Shown here: positions 50,301 through 63,258 of the stretch, one piece after another | How the letters are laid out: every line of letters starts with the position of its first letter | Numbering within the stretch: the first letter of the stretch is position 1 | DNA from: Rotaria sp. Silwood1 | Taxonomy: Eukaryota > Rotifera > Eurotatoria > Philodinida > Philodinidae | Assembly: GCA_905250075.1 (NCBI GenBank) | Contig: CAJNOP010000001.1 | Coordinates: 3,568,514-3,632,513 of the forward strand | Length of the DNA: 64,000 nucleotides | Direction of reading: 5' to 3' | Notes under the pieces: generated by a model | Told to the model about the DNA's origin: nothing | Databases searched by the model: none | What the model saw: only the letters and a program-made list of their open reading frames with translations | Position numbers and translations under genes: made by a program

Positions 50301-53300
50301 CCACAAAATTATCAATAACACGTTTATGTTCTACATCTTCTAAATGATCGTGTCTTTGCGCTGCACTATATGCAGAGTCAATACTATACATTCGTTCAGA
50401 TGTTGCACTACGACTTGTACGTCGTGAACGAGTTGATATTTCACTTGATGTACTATTTGAACGTAAAATATGGCTAAGACCACGACGATCAGCTAAAATT
50501 CCAACAATAAAAACAAACTAAAATTTCGTGAACGAAATTTTATTTTTGTCTGTTACCAATTAATGATAAAATATGAATACATCTATCAACACGTTCACGT
50601 TGTGATGTTGTTAACCACGGTACACTTATTAATCGAGCTAGATGACTATACAATGTTACAAGTGTGGCGTTACGATGCTGAAATTAAAAAAAAATTGATT
50701 CAAAAAAAAAAGAAAAAAATGTATATAAATAAGTTTGAATCATTGGAAAGAGAAGAAGAAGGTGTACAATCCATACGTGCAGCGATTCAGGATGCACAAG
50801 TTTTAGACTATCGCCGAAACAAATGATAGGATTTAAGCTCTTGGGTCAATATGTCATACAGATTACTATGAAAGAATCATCCCAATATTCTTACCTTTGT
50901 TTCATCTTTATCTATAAGCTACAAGAAGAGAGCAAAATATGAGAAAAAGAAATCATGCAATGAGAAATAAACATGCATAGTTATTTTTTTTTACAAAATA
51001 TTAATTATCTTCTCATATTAACCAAATACCTCCCACGTAGCAATGATTATAGATGGTGCGATCTCTGGTGATCGACCATCATCTAGCATATACTGATCCT
51101 AAGAGCAAATCTCACCTTGTCATCACTCTTGATATGATAAAAATATTTAAGATTTTTATTGTAAGAAATGAATTATTCAAAAAAAGATTTATCGAATAAA
51201 TTAGAATTTTAGTAAAATTTATTTACCTGTGGTGCTGATGATTGTTCAAAAAAAGGTGAATTGAAAAATTGATTGATTAAATCAGTTACAGTATCTAATA
51301 TATATTTTTCTAAATTACGACGTTCAGCTACTTTGGTTATGAGCTAAAACAAAGAAAAAGGAGAAATTTTTATTTTTTTATAATACACATATTTCCGAAG
51401 AAAATAGTGAGTGTAGGATAAGTCAAAGATCATGAAGTATGTTTTTTCTAGCAACGAAAAAACACACATCAGTAACAACAATGCCTACATCATTCGAGAA
51501 ATTTTCAGAATCTTCCAAAGCATTCTATCAATCTAAGATTTCTATTGTACATTCTAATTAATCTAAATATAGCGGATTTTGGTATTCAATACAGTGAAAT
51601 GGTCACATTGCAAGTGTCACTCACGGCAGTAGGATACTAGTATTATTGATCTAGCAAAATGAGAATATGATGGACAAAGAAAAGTATGAACTAAATAAAT
51701 TGTAAGTTTAGGTAAGACTTAGCAGTATATACTAAGATTTGTCGAGAGTAAGGATTGCATGCTCGGAAGAGCTTATTGAACGATTAAATCAGTGTACATA
51801 GCAGATTAATATGGCGGTTGAACCGATGAGACGAAGAATAAAATCATATTTGCCACTTTCTATGCCACGTATCATAAATATTAAAATTAGGAGAAAAGTT
51901 AGACATTGACGCTATATATGATAATGCAAAGAAGGTTTTTTTCAGTATAATAATATTCAATGAACCTAAGAAATTCGTAGAATAGTTATTCTAAATGTAA
52001 ACATTTACAGAATGATAAAAATTTTAGAGAACACATATCAAATATAAAAATTGTTATAATTTTTATTTATTAATTTCTTTGGCATCTATTAAACAAATTA
52101 TTCTAGCACCTCTGACAATAAATCTTAACTAGCGTTTGTAAGTTCGACGTTTTGACTCCTCATGGAACACTTTGACAAGTTTTTGTATTGATAATGAAAT
52201 AAGATATTAAAATCTAATTGTAGTAAATACTATCAAAACTATCTTAATTTCATTACACAAACTGATTTTTTGACATTATTCCAGTGATATGCTTTTGAAT
52301 ATACAAAGTTCTTAATAAAAGGTAAATGTGTTTTAAAAATAATTGAAACAACATTCATGAGACTTAGAAATCGTGTTTAAAATTTTTCATCTTCATCTAC
52401 CGATAGGATGGGATGTTGAGGGAAATCAAAATTATCCTACTTCAGTCAGATGCACAGCACTTGATTGATTAAAGTCAATCAATAAATACCATTTAATATT
52501 TTTTTAATACTATACTAACTTTTTTCGTCAATACTATATCTCACAAAGCTGTTATTTGGTACTCAATCTATTCTGTGTATATTTTGATTTGAATAATTAT
52601 TCTTCAAGTACATTAATAATGAAAACAAAAATATTTGCATGTTTTTATATTAAAAATTCGACTTACTTTTTCAATATCTGGACAAAATGAATTTTCAATT
52701 AAAGTATAAATATGTTGACTATTATAAATTTCCTTCATTTCAACTTCTGTATCAATATAACAATGAGTTAAAAATGTAATATATGCAGTTTTAACCTAAG
52801 AATAAAAATTCATTCCAACATAAAACTAAAACATAATTCTATTTTAATACTAACTTCAGGTGTACAATCTGGATGTGTAACAATCAAAACAATATCATCT
52901 AAACCAATTAATGAATGACATTTTATTTCTGTTGATGCATTTTTTCCTTCAGTACACATTGCTAATAAATGAACAAGTTGTACATGATAATTTAATAAGG
53001 AATTTGGATCTGAACGTTCATGTTCTGATTGCATACGTTCAACAAGATCGGATAAATTTCCTTTTTCATAAAACATTAATACTTCATCAGAACTAACCAA
53101 CTAAAACAAAACAAACATAGTAAAACAATAGTCATATTTAGATTCTTGACGTTTTCGACTGAAACCTACTTCTGACATAACAATATCTTGACAATTTTTA
53201 ATATATTGATTTTCAGCTTTAACAATTGTTTGTAAAAATTTTATATATAATACTTTTCTACCATGTAATTCAATTAAATGAACAAAATGTTGAACATGTT

Positions 53301-56300
53301 TTTCAGTTATAGTTTTACATAATTGAACATTATTCATAAAAATATAACAACATGTTTCAACTTCTTGTTCCTAAAAAAATAAACAATCATACAAATTTTA
53401 GTTTCTTTTTTTTTTTATTATACTTCAGATATTTGCTGATAATCATTAAAATATAATTCATATAATTTAGCTTGATTTGTTGGATTATTATAACAAAAAT
53501 ATTGCAAAAGATTATGTGCTAATTTCATAATATGATTCATTCGAGTATCTTCAGCCTATGAAAATTTTCCCGAATGAAAAGAAAAATAATTAAACCATAA
53601 ATTTGATTTTTTATTACTTTATCATATGGAATTCTTAATAATTCAAGTACAACAACATGTACATCCATATTTCTCAATAAACGTTGTTCATTTTCTCGAG
53701 CATATAAATTTCCATCGACACCCTCAACAACACATAATTTCATCATACGACGAAGAATCTAAATATTCAATAGATCACATAGATCAATATGTGCATTGCA
53801 ATTCTAAGTGAATGATCTTTTGCTAAATTCAAAAAACAATGCATTAATTTCGCAAGCCAATTAGTAGAAAAACATGCTTGTTGCAATGTATAAGAAAGAA
53901 TTGCCATATCGTTTTTTTTTTGAATAGAGTGAAACATGCGATGACCAGAAAAAAAAAACAGATCTAATTTTGATACATTTAGGTTCTTCTTAATCATGCA
54001 TCAAATCATATTTTTCGTGATTTTTTTTTTGAAATGATAAAAAAAGCGTAGTCAGGCCCAGAACGACAAAACAGTGAAAGTCAAAGAAGAAGAATAAATG
54101 TGCAAAGTAATCGAATAGTAAACTAATATTAATATGTGTATATACATATGTATATATATATAAATAAGTATTTCCCAATTACCGTGTCAATGAATTTATG
54201 TATACCCTAGGAAAACAGATAGATATACAGAGAGATATGGGTTAAAAGATATTCATCTAGTTGTGTTTAAGACCCAGATGACCGAAATAGATTAATAAAT
54301 AAGCACATATAATTTGTTCCGTGTTTAATAATATTAGAAGCTGAAGAAAAAAGGAAAGAAAACTTTTTGTGATTATCCACTAACCTGGAAAATTGATGTA
54401 TATCGATATGCTGATTCTTCACTTATACTTGGGCCAGTCATATCGAATTCGGCTTCGTTCAAACCGGATGATGTAGCTAATCTCTTTAAAAAAAAGAAAA
54501 AGAAAAAGAAATAATCATTTGAAGTTCATTTTAATAACAACAATATTTATGGATGGTTATATGATGCATTGAATATCAATTCAATTTTGATGAACATCGC
54601 TAATATTTGAACGAATTGCAGATACTGAAATTTCTTTGACACGTTTGATTAGTACTCATCAGTTGTTAGTAGAGCGCGTACGATTAAAAAATTTTGGACT
54701 CGAATCTAATCGAACCGTACATTGATAATCTCGATGAAATTTTCTAATCAGAATTGGATAGTTGCCCTGAAGATACAAAATATCTTTTCCAGTTTCTAAT
54801 ATTTGGTGATTAGTGCATTCTACATATTTTTCAGACGACTAGAGTTCGTCGAGTTTAAAATTTTCGAAGCTAAATCCAATCAAATCAGTCTCTAGAAGCA
54901 ACCCGATGGCCTCTAGTTGTAAGTAAAAATAATCAATTATAATCCGTTCTAATAGGTTATTTATCATGTATATTTCTTTCATATTTCTAAATTGAAAACT
55001 TTAAAACTTTTATTTTCATTCTAATTCAATCAATCTCTAAAATTGTTGTTGAATTCGTCTTCAATTTCTAAAGAATGCTATGAATTTGATGTTACCTTAA
55101 TTTCAAATTCATCATCTTTTCTATCGTCATGATCAATATTAGTTTCATTTCCCATAGATGCTGCTAATATGCCATCTTTTCCTTTTTTATAAACCCACAA
55201 TTCAGATTTTTCAACAAATAGTCGTAATTGATCAAGATCTAATTTAATTTGTTTATAATTTTTAATATCGGTTTCACTAACAAGTAATTGTACTTGATTT
55301 AAATGTTGCAATGTTTCTTTACGTTGATTAAAATGACGAAATAATAATGATAATGCCCGTGATACCAACGGTTGATAATCATGCATGATTAAATTAAGTA
55401 ATACTTTAAGAAATGTTTTTCCTTTTGTATCATCCAAATCAAGATTTGGTTCAGTTATTGATGTTAAATTAGAATCAAATATACATTCGATATCTGAGGC
55501 TTGTAAATCTGTACCAATCGAGTTGATTGATAGTTCTACAAATTCCAAAAAAAGAAATTAATAAATTCTATTTTAAAAGGTGTTCATGCAATCCCTGCAA
55601 GATTAAAGTACGAAATACAATGTAGATGTTATTGATAATCACAAAGATATTGTTTTATTCTATCTATTTTTGGACACATTTTATCAACATCCTTTTTAAA
55701 AATCCTTCAGAAGTATAATAATGAAGTAGTTCATAAGGGATAATGAGACATTATTGATTCACGGTCTTTGGTCGTAAATCAACAAAACCTGTCAAAGTTT
55801 GTCACGTAGGGGACTGAGACAAGACCTTTACTAAGATGTCTGTGATACGTTATTGTTGAAATATGTTTTTAACGTGTTTGTCATAGTCTGGGGCTATCTA
55901 TCATGATTTGTGATATTTCCATGGTGTTGTTCTTCCCTGGTCTGTGAGGGGTAGAGGGTACAAGTTTCTACCCTATATGCATGCTTCAACGCTCGTTTTA
56001 ACATTGTGTTTCATAAAAACAAAATAAATTGACATACCAAGACGATCGTATTTTTGTTTAAATATGGAAATAAGACGCGAAATACGAAAATCAAGACGAA
56101 TATCAAGAATAAATTCAAGGATAGCGATAACATTCATTTTAGTTTCATAAGCTAAATTATCAAGTATATCGGTTTGTTGTTCAACTACAACATCATTAGC
56201 ACTGTATGAACTAGTTGTCGAGAGCATATGATCATATTTTGATGCTTTCGAACTCGCTACGATAGTTGTAACTAAAAATTCGAAACAAAAAAAAAAACAA

Positions 56301-59300
56301 AATTTTAATAATTGAACTCTTTCAAATAATTTAACCTTGTTCAGGATTTGACTGACGAATATGTGATGATAAAACTTTACTAGTATCAAGAATTCCAAGT
56401 AATGTTTGAGTTAATTTAAGTAAATCTTCAAAACTATAAAAACCAAAAAATATTAAACGACGAGCTAAATTGACAACCTTAAGAGACAAAAAAAAAGGAA
56501 AGAAAATAATTTTCAAAAGAAAAATTAAACTTCTTTATTTTACTTCATGTGTTAATTTATTTTGTTCTCTATCAGAAAATGAATTTGGTTGTTCAACAAC
56601 AGTTTTAAGATAGTCTTCAACAAATTTCATAGTTGCTTCGAATTTTGGTCGATTTTCATTTTTTTCTGTTGGTTCAAGCGAACCACTTATTGTTTGATCA
56701 TACCTAAAAACAAATTTTTAAATAAAACAAAGAAAACTTATGATATTTATTAATCAAAAATTTACTCATTTAATGAAATAGCTGATTTAACTTGATTCCA
56801 TAATCGTGCATATTTAATGCGTGTTACTTCTTCTTGTGGATCACGATTAACATGCATATGAACCATTAAACGACAAAATGCTGCACGTAAATCAGCTGGA
56901 AGATTTTCACTTTTTGTACATCTGAAATAAAATATAATCTTCAATTACGATAAAATATCTTTTTTAATTTATTTACGTTAATATAAGTTCAATGGATAAT
57001 TCTAATGATAAATTATCAATAGCTAAATATTGTCGATCAAAACACATATGAGAAAATAAATTGAGTTGATATCTAAGAAAAAAATAAATAAATAATTATC
57101 AAAATTTTGAACTATTATATTTATATGAAAATTAATCAACCAATTCTTGAATCAATGGATATTGTTCATTGATACTTTTCTGATGATTAAATTTTATTAA
57201 AAATATTTGTTGCGAATGTTTATAAGCGCTCACGTCATTGATTCTCATAACAAATTACATCAATTTGCTTGATATAAAAACGAAATCAATAATACAAATA
57301 ATCTTTGAAAACTTTCTAATTCAATAATTGAAAATATTCTGTCAAACATCATTTGTACGGATATGTATTTTCAGTATATTGGTTATCAACAAACTCATAT
57401 CGGCGTCAACTGACTACATGCATATTGATGTTCATTTCGGGATATACAGTGTCAATTTATTGACTATTGACGTCGTTGAGTTAGTGTAGTTAATACACAG
57501 TGACACACGAGAACCGGTGTTCAATGGAACATCAATAGAAAAAAAGTCATATTTTGATAGATTAGTATCTTACTATTACAGTAAAGATTAGATCTCGTCT
57601 CGTCGAAAGCATAATTGATTTTCCTGTTTCGTCAAAAATTTATTTTTCTTCCATTTTCGTTTCGTCGAAAAAATAAATTCTGCTTAATCAACGAAGAATA
57701 GATTATATCATTTGATGAGATCTTTCATCATACTAATCAGGAATAGTGCCTAATTACTTGTAGATAAATTTGTCAAAAAAACTTTATGATAGAGAAGATT
57801 TAGATACATAAATAAGAAATTATTAAGAGAAAATATGAATATAGAAAAGAAAACAATACTTTTTTATTCCGATTAATCATAGAAATTTTTCAAGGTATTT
57901 ATTCAATTATAATGTTTCGTGTTTAAAACGCTCGTTTAATTTGTGTAATCGTACATTTCGATTAACAAATAATTTTTTTTGTGGAGGTAATATACCAGTT
58001 GCTTAATGATGAATGAATATAGCGAAAAAATTGAATTTCCCATTTTTCTTTTGCACATATATACTTTTTCAAAAATGCAGATTACTAGTATAGAGATATT
58101 AATTAATTTCTTTTTAAGGAAATAGTTTAAGTCAATCAAAGAAATCTAGATTATCAATATAATTACACTATTTTTCATGACAGTTTAATTTTTCGACGAA
58201 ACGGAAACAGTCACTTTGTCATTTTCGACGAAACAGGAAAATCAATTAAGCTTTCGACGAAATAATAGAAATCCACCACAGTAAAGACGGATATCAGCGC
58301 TTCACTAAACATCAATTTCAGTGTAATTAGTGCCTCAGTGGACTCTGTTTTAGTGACATCACTGTTAATATTTTACTGTTTTCATCGGCACTGCAAAGCC
58401 TAATTATTAGTGAAAAAAATATTGTTTGGTTATTGGCTATTTGAATTCAATATTCGATTATAACTGAGCAGTAGTTAATAGCTTAATTCAACATAGATAA
58501 ATTTGTTCCCGAAGGAATCCAAACCGAAACTAAGATAATTGATTGTATTTATATCTAATTGAGCGTCTAACAAGAATAACACGACCGGCTAAATGAGTTG
58601 CTGATATATCAGCACGAAATTGCATATTTATAGATGATAGTAAAGAATATTTTCAAGCTCAATACGAACAAAATTTTTGTTAAATTTGATATCAAAACTG
58701 AATCTTTTTTGATTATAAACTAAAATGCGTGATCCAACTTATGTCTTAACGTAACTCTATTCAAACAACTACCGGCTAAAAATGTTGCTACCAATCTGTA
58801 TATGTTAATTATGAGAAGGATGTTTTTTTCAGTTTTCTGATATAATTACCTATAATATTCTAAAATATTTCGAAATTCTTCTCGTCTTGGATGTGCTGGT
58901 TGATCTCGTACAACACCGGCCATAAATTCAATTGATTCAGATTTTCCATCCCATGTTAATATTACCTCACGTAAAATATTTTGACTTGAAAAACCCATTG
59001 GTGGACTCATATTATCATCTAATATCATATCTTCAACACATCCTTTTGTTTCAAGTCTAATTAATATAGAAGAAAAAAAGAATATTTTTAGCAAGAAAAA
59101 AAAAAATGAACAAACTTTGTTCGTATTAAAATATCGGAATTTTTTTCTAATACAGATTTACATATCATTTCTTGTGTTCTAGCTATAGCTTGATTACTTG
59201 ATACACATAAATCTGATAAATACTCCAAAAATCTTTAAAAAAAAAGATAAGAAAAAATTATTATAATTTTTTTTCATGGCAAAAAAAACAAATGACATTA

Positions 59301-62300
59301 CTTGCAATCTCGTTTTTCTCTTAATAATTTAACAAATGTATCGATTTCTTTTTCAGTAATATGTTTTTCTAATAATTTTTTATTATTATGCAATAAAGCT
59401 GTTATTGTATCTTCAGCTAGAATATCATAACCAATTTGAGATTGCATAAAAGAAAATTCTTTTGCAATTGTTTCCTAAATAATTATTTGATTTAAAAAAA
59501 AAATAAAACAATAAATCAAACTAGGAAATTATTGACTTTTTACTTGATTTTTTCGATAATCTTGTTGACAATGTTTAAGTGTACGATAACAAAGACGACA
59601 TATTGTTTTTATTTGATAAAATGTTGTTGAATAACGTACATCAGCATCTTGTTGTTGTGGTAACATAGATGAATCATTATTTGTTATAGCTGAACTTTGA
59701 TATTGATGAAAATAATAATCTGAACGTGTTCCTGAAGTATTTGCTGAATTTACACTTGAACGTTCTTGCTCTAAGCGTGGTTTTAATACTCGAAGAATAC
59801 GAAATAACTATTTTAAAAATAGATCTTCTTTTTATGATTTATTTTTATTTTTATTTCATTATTACTTGTTTTAGGATATTCTGTTCACGTATTAGTTTTT
59901 GTCTTTCACGATTTGGTTTTATGATTTGTATATCAAATGGATCAGTACCATTATTTTCTTGGCAAGCAAGAAAATATACAATATCAGTTAAGAGCATTAT
60001 GACTTGCCTAAAACAATCAATTTCAAAAGAGAATGTCAGTAAAAAAACAAGCTGGTATCATTTTGTCTTATTGACATTTAGTTTGTTTGTTTGTCTTTAT
60101 CGTCTGACCTATATCTGTTATATAAACTCAATAAGTTAGATATCTATTCGAGACCTATCAACAGCTCTAATTATCCTATTCAATATTTAGAATTATTTTG
60201 TCAGTCAATATGCTCATTTTAAATATATTATTTTGATACAAAGAATTTTCAATCTCAACTTAATACTTTAGGTTGTTTTTCTCTAATAAATACTGGCATG
60301 TTATTATTAGTAGGAATTTCTTCATTGTAAAAAATGATCATCAGTCATTCGTATCAATAAACAGCTTATTGCGTACATCTGTGTTTCTATATGTTGTATT
60401 ATACATCTTTTTTACTAATATCTACAGCACATTGCAAAGTATCCTAAAGCGGATAATATATTGAATTAAATAGAAAATACGCTATTTATTTAACTAGTTG
60501 TAATCAGCTACAGAAATCTTTCTATTATAATACATAATTTATTATTTAATTTTTGACAATAATTGAATAATTTCTTAATTCTTCCAAAAATATTTTTCTT
60601 TATCGAAATATCATTGTGATGAAGAACAAAAGAAAAACAATTAACTTTCTTTAAATATCTTTGTGTTGTATCAACTTACATTCTATGTTTTTGTTTCTGT
60701 TTATCAACGAAAGAAAATGATTCATGAATTTCTTCGAATCATAATAATGATTCATTATATCTTATTAGAAATTTTTCAAATATGTAATAGCTTTTACTTA
60801 CTTTCTATCATTAGCATGTACATTCATAACTCCAATTTTTTCCCATTTTGATACCGTCATATCAAAATGTTGTGCAGCATCATTAGCAAAATCTAAATCT
60901 CGTACTTCATCTGGTGAAACATGTACTATTTGAAATGCTTCACGATCTTCTTTTGTTAATGCACAACCAATTTTAAAACGTACATTATCATCATCGGGAT
61001 CTAATTTTATATTTGTTGAATGTACCCATGTACTTGTACATATGTGTTGTAAACGTACATATGAACCCCATGGTACAGCTTCTTCATTACGTGTTATTGT
61101 TGTTGGATCAAGTTCAAATATCGATGATATATCATAACCATGTGGAATAGGTACAAGAGCAAAAACCGGTGTACCTGGTGGACCACGTAATTTTTGTCGT
61201 GTTGCATCAAACGTTTGATCATTATCAACTTCAGCTGCAAGATATTGTCCTGTAGCTAAATGTTTAAAACGAAACAATGAACTCCATTGGCCAATACCAC
61301 CACGACATGGATCTTGTTGTACAACTTCTATTTCCCATAATGCATTTGATGATGTTGCTGCTGTTGCTGATACACGACCAGTAGCACGTAAAAAAACAAC
61401 ACTTTTTTTTCGATAATTATCACATGTTAAAAATTTTTCTTGTTCAGCATGAAATAAACGAACAATATCGCCCTTGATAAAACCAAAAAAAGATTTATAT
61501 ATCAATCTGTATCATTATTAAAATTAGAAACTTTATCTTACACTTTTAAGTACTTCATTTGTTGCTTCACGGCATGACATAAATAAAACAATTTTCCAAC
61601 TCGTTTGAAGATGAGAATTAACCTATTCGTAAAACAAATTCTAATGAATATTGATCAATTGTATTTGAATAAAATGTGATTCGACTCAAACAAACATTCA
61701 TGTAAAAGCGGCGGGATATTGCGGTGCATGCGAAATCATTAGAATACAAATTAAAATTGTATATATTGGTCATTTTAGTTTTTAAAAACTCATTATTCTA
61801 TTTTAAAAGTAGATCTTCATGAAAGTATAACAAGAAAAATTATTTTTTATACTCATATAAGCGCAATAAAAACACTTCATACAAGTCAAATGAACTAGTT
61901 CTCATCATTACAATCAATTAATGTTTAATTTTAAATTTCTTTAACAAAAAGAAACCTATAAGCACTTCATTTTCTGAATGAATTTTAAAAGAAAACATTT
62001 CAAAAATTTTCGCACTAAAGATTTATATGAAGATCTACTTCTAATAAAAGATTATTACAAACAAAGAAGCAACTTTATATTAATAAACAGGCAAATAAAA
62101 CATTAAAAAAAACAACATCTTCTTCTCTAGTCATCATGATATTTGTCTACAAATACACATCAAACATACGGAAGTATACGCATAACAATTGACCTAAATA
62201 ATAGAGAAAAAAGACAATCACATAACACATGCAAGAATAAAAAAAAATAATTCCATTGCATTTCAAACTAAATAAATCATCTCTTTCTTCTTTTCTTTTC

Positions 62301-63258
62301 TCAATACCGTATGAAGATTAATAACGCTGCAACACTAGAAGAGAACAATTTTTAGTCTTTTTGCCATTTTAATTATCTCTCTAGTTTTGAAATTTTATAC
62401 AAAAAACATTATTTCATGCTTTATGTGAAAATACAAAGAAAAATTTTGCTTTTGTGTGTGTATGTACATACTTCTTTGGAACCAGGATGATCTGGTAGTT
62501 CTAATTCACTGACATGTAATGGTTGTCCACCACTATATGGCATAAGTACGACTTTATCACCGACTACAACCTATAAATCATATTTGTTTTCTTGACAAGA
62601 AATATTAATCATATAAAATAAAATAAACGTACGCGTTCGCCTTTTGCTCGTAATTTATAATAAGGTTCAATTTGAAACCATGAACCTTCAGTACCACTAT
62701 TATCGAGGGAAACACGCATAGCATTTTTTTCCAAAAATGCTGGTAGACGTTTATTCACGGTTAAATATTTATTACTTTTTATATGTAGTAACTGTACAAT
62801 AGTATCGCCATATTTTATTATAGTACCAGTTTGTTTTCGACTTTCTTCTTCATTTTGACGTTTTTCTGTATCAGCAGCAAGTTGTAATTTTTTTAAATCT
62901 CTAACACTATTTGAACTTTTTAATGCATTCCAATATTGAGTTTGAGCGCTATATCGATGACTTGGACAAATACGAAAAAGACAATCTATGAGAAAGATCA
63001 AGCAAACAAAAGAAAACCTTGAAATTTTCGTTTACCTCGAAATTTTTTTGGTGGTTTTTGTAAATCACCGGCATCAGGTTGTACGACACATCGGTCGTCA
63101 ACAAGACTATCAATTTTATACAAACATATTGAAATGAAATAACAAAACAACAATCTATCATACCCAAGAGTACTAATAAATCCACAAACAGTCCCTTCGG
63201 CATATAAAGCTACTGTATCACCAATTTTAAGAAAACTTGACGTCAAATTTGACTCCAT
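41364..63258 (-). CDS. ITPR: Inositol 1,4,5-trisphosphate receptor, complete gene, about 2802/2812 aa
   Basis: Ligand-gated Ca2+ release channel of the ER, a tetramer opened by IP3 and Ca2+. I could splice 48 exon positions in phase from ATG 63258 to TAA 41364-41366; position 43 has two alternative exons (43463-43676 or 43081-43324), giving 2802 or 2812 residues, close to the animal norm of about 2700. The start [22 protein letters not shown] and the end (coiled C-tail, zinc-finger TCFIC...H...H) both match the family. Sub-regions with exon coordinates are listed in the next three entries. Intron lengths range from about 45 nt to 1.8 kb (intron 11, which holds a foldback element). A single IP3 receptor gene is usual in invertebrates. 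The model has no transcript support, and micro-exon 26 is the weakest piece. Confidence 0.96.
43081..43324 (-). other. ITPR: ITPR alternative exon 43b (S4-S5 linker + S5)
   Basis: 244 nt with the same entry phase (0) and exit phase (1, C|GTATG) as 43a. It encodes 81 residues beginning [14 protein letters not shown], then [10 protein letters not shown], the S5 helix [18 protein letters not shown] and DDFL, followed by a His/Tyr/Arg/Ser-rich luminal stretch absent from 43a. It is closest to the canonical family sequence. Confidence 0.87.
43463..43676 (-). other. ITPR: ITPR alternative exon 43a (S4-S5 linker + S5)
   Basis: 214 nt, enters in phase 0 after an AG and leaves in phase 1 at A|GTAAGTT, a strong donor. 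It encodes 71 residues beginning [14 protein letters not shown], with the S5 helix [17 protein letters not shown] and then DDFL. It is about 50% identical to exon 43b over 52 residues. The linker reads VVRNAKS where the family has SVTRNGRS, so this is the more diverged version. Confidence 0.85.
44562..44604. repeat. Perfect 20-bp stem hairpin in ITPR intron 42
   Basis: ttttaatcgagataatttta, three-base loop, then its exact reverse complement. It lies in the 1.2-kb intron directly upstream (in transcript order) of alternative exon 43a. Confidence 0.85.
45709..59232 (-). other. ITPR: ITPR central regulatory/armadillo region (exons 10-39)
   Basis: Exons 59116-59232, 58850-59056, 56977-57072, 56766-56921, 56544-56703, 56336-56477, 56038-56271, 55096-55535, 54385-54483, 53618-53758, 53424-53555, 53170-53370, 52855-53100, 52667-52795, 51227-51343, 51030-51098, 50895-50918, 50557-50677, 50302-50492, 50088-50236, 49840-49975, 49365-49449, 49139-49305, 48771-49074, 48582-48714, 47658-47760, 47275-47589, 47104-47202, 46874-47041 and 45709-45838. 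It contains the RIH solenoids ([21 protein letters not shown]) and the RIH-associated domain ([41 protein letters not shown]), which couple ligand binding to the pore. Confidence 0.92.
57601..58260. mobile_element. Foldback element in ITPR intron 11
   Basis: The left arm 57601-57678 (cgtcgaaagcataattgatt...) is the reverse complement of about 58184-58260, with several TTTCGTCGAAA motifs in both. The loop is about 500 bp, non-coding. It accounts for much of the 1.8-kb intron between exons 11 and 12. Confidence 0.75.
59302..63258 (-). other. ITPR: ITPR N-terminal suppressor and IP3-binding core (exons 1-9)
   Basis: Exons 63164-63258, 63036-63106, 62633-62985, 62472-62570, 61542-61622, 60802-61472, 59866-60007, 59544-59807 and 59302-59474. 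MIR beta-trefoil 1 spans about residues 1-225; the second trefoil ([14 protein letters not shown] to DFANDAA) spans about 234-445. The alpha-domain follows. Of the family's IP3-contact residues, the counterparts of R241, K249, T267, G268, R269, R504, K508, R511, Y567, R568 and K569 (rat/mouse type 1 numbering) are present ([26 protein letters not shown]), but the T266 counterpart is Ala. Exon 8 carries an extra Ser/Gln/Asn-rich insert of about 40 residues in the alpha-domain. Confidence 0.93.

Noticed and set aside
55740-55975. Slightly GC-richer patch in ITPR intron 16
   Set aside because: No inverted ends, frame or recognisable repeat; possibly an old transposon fragment but not supportable.
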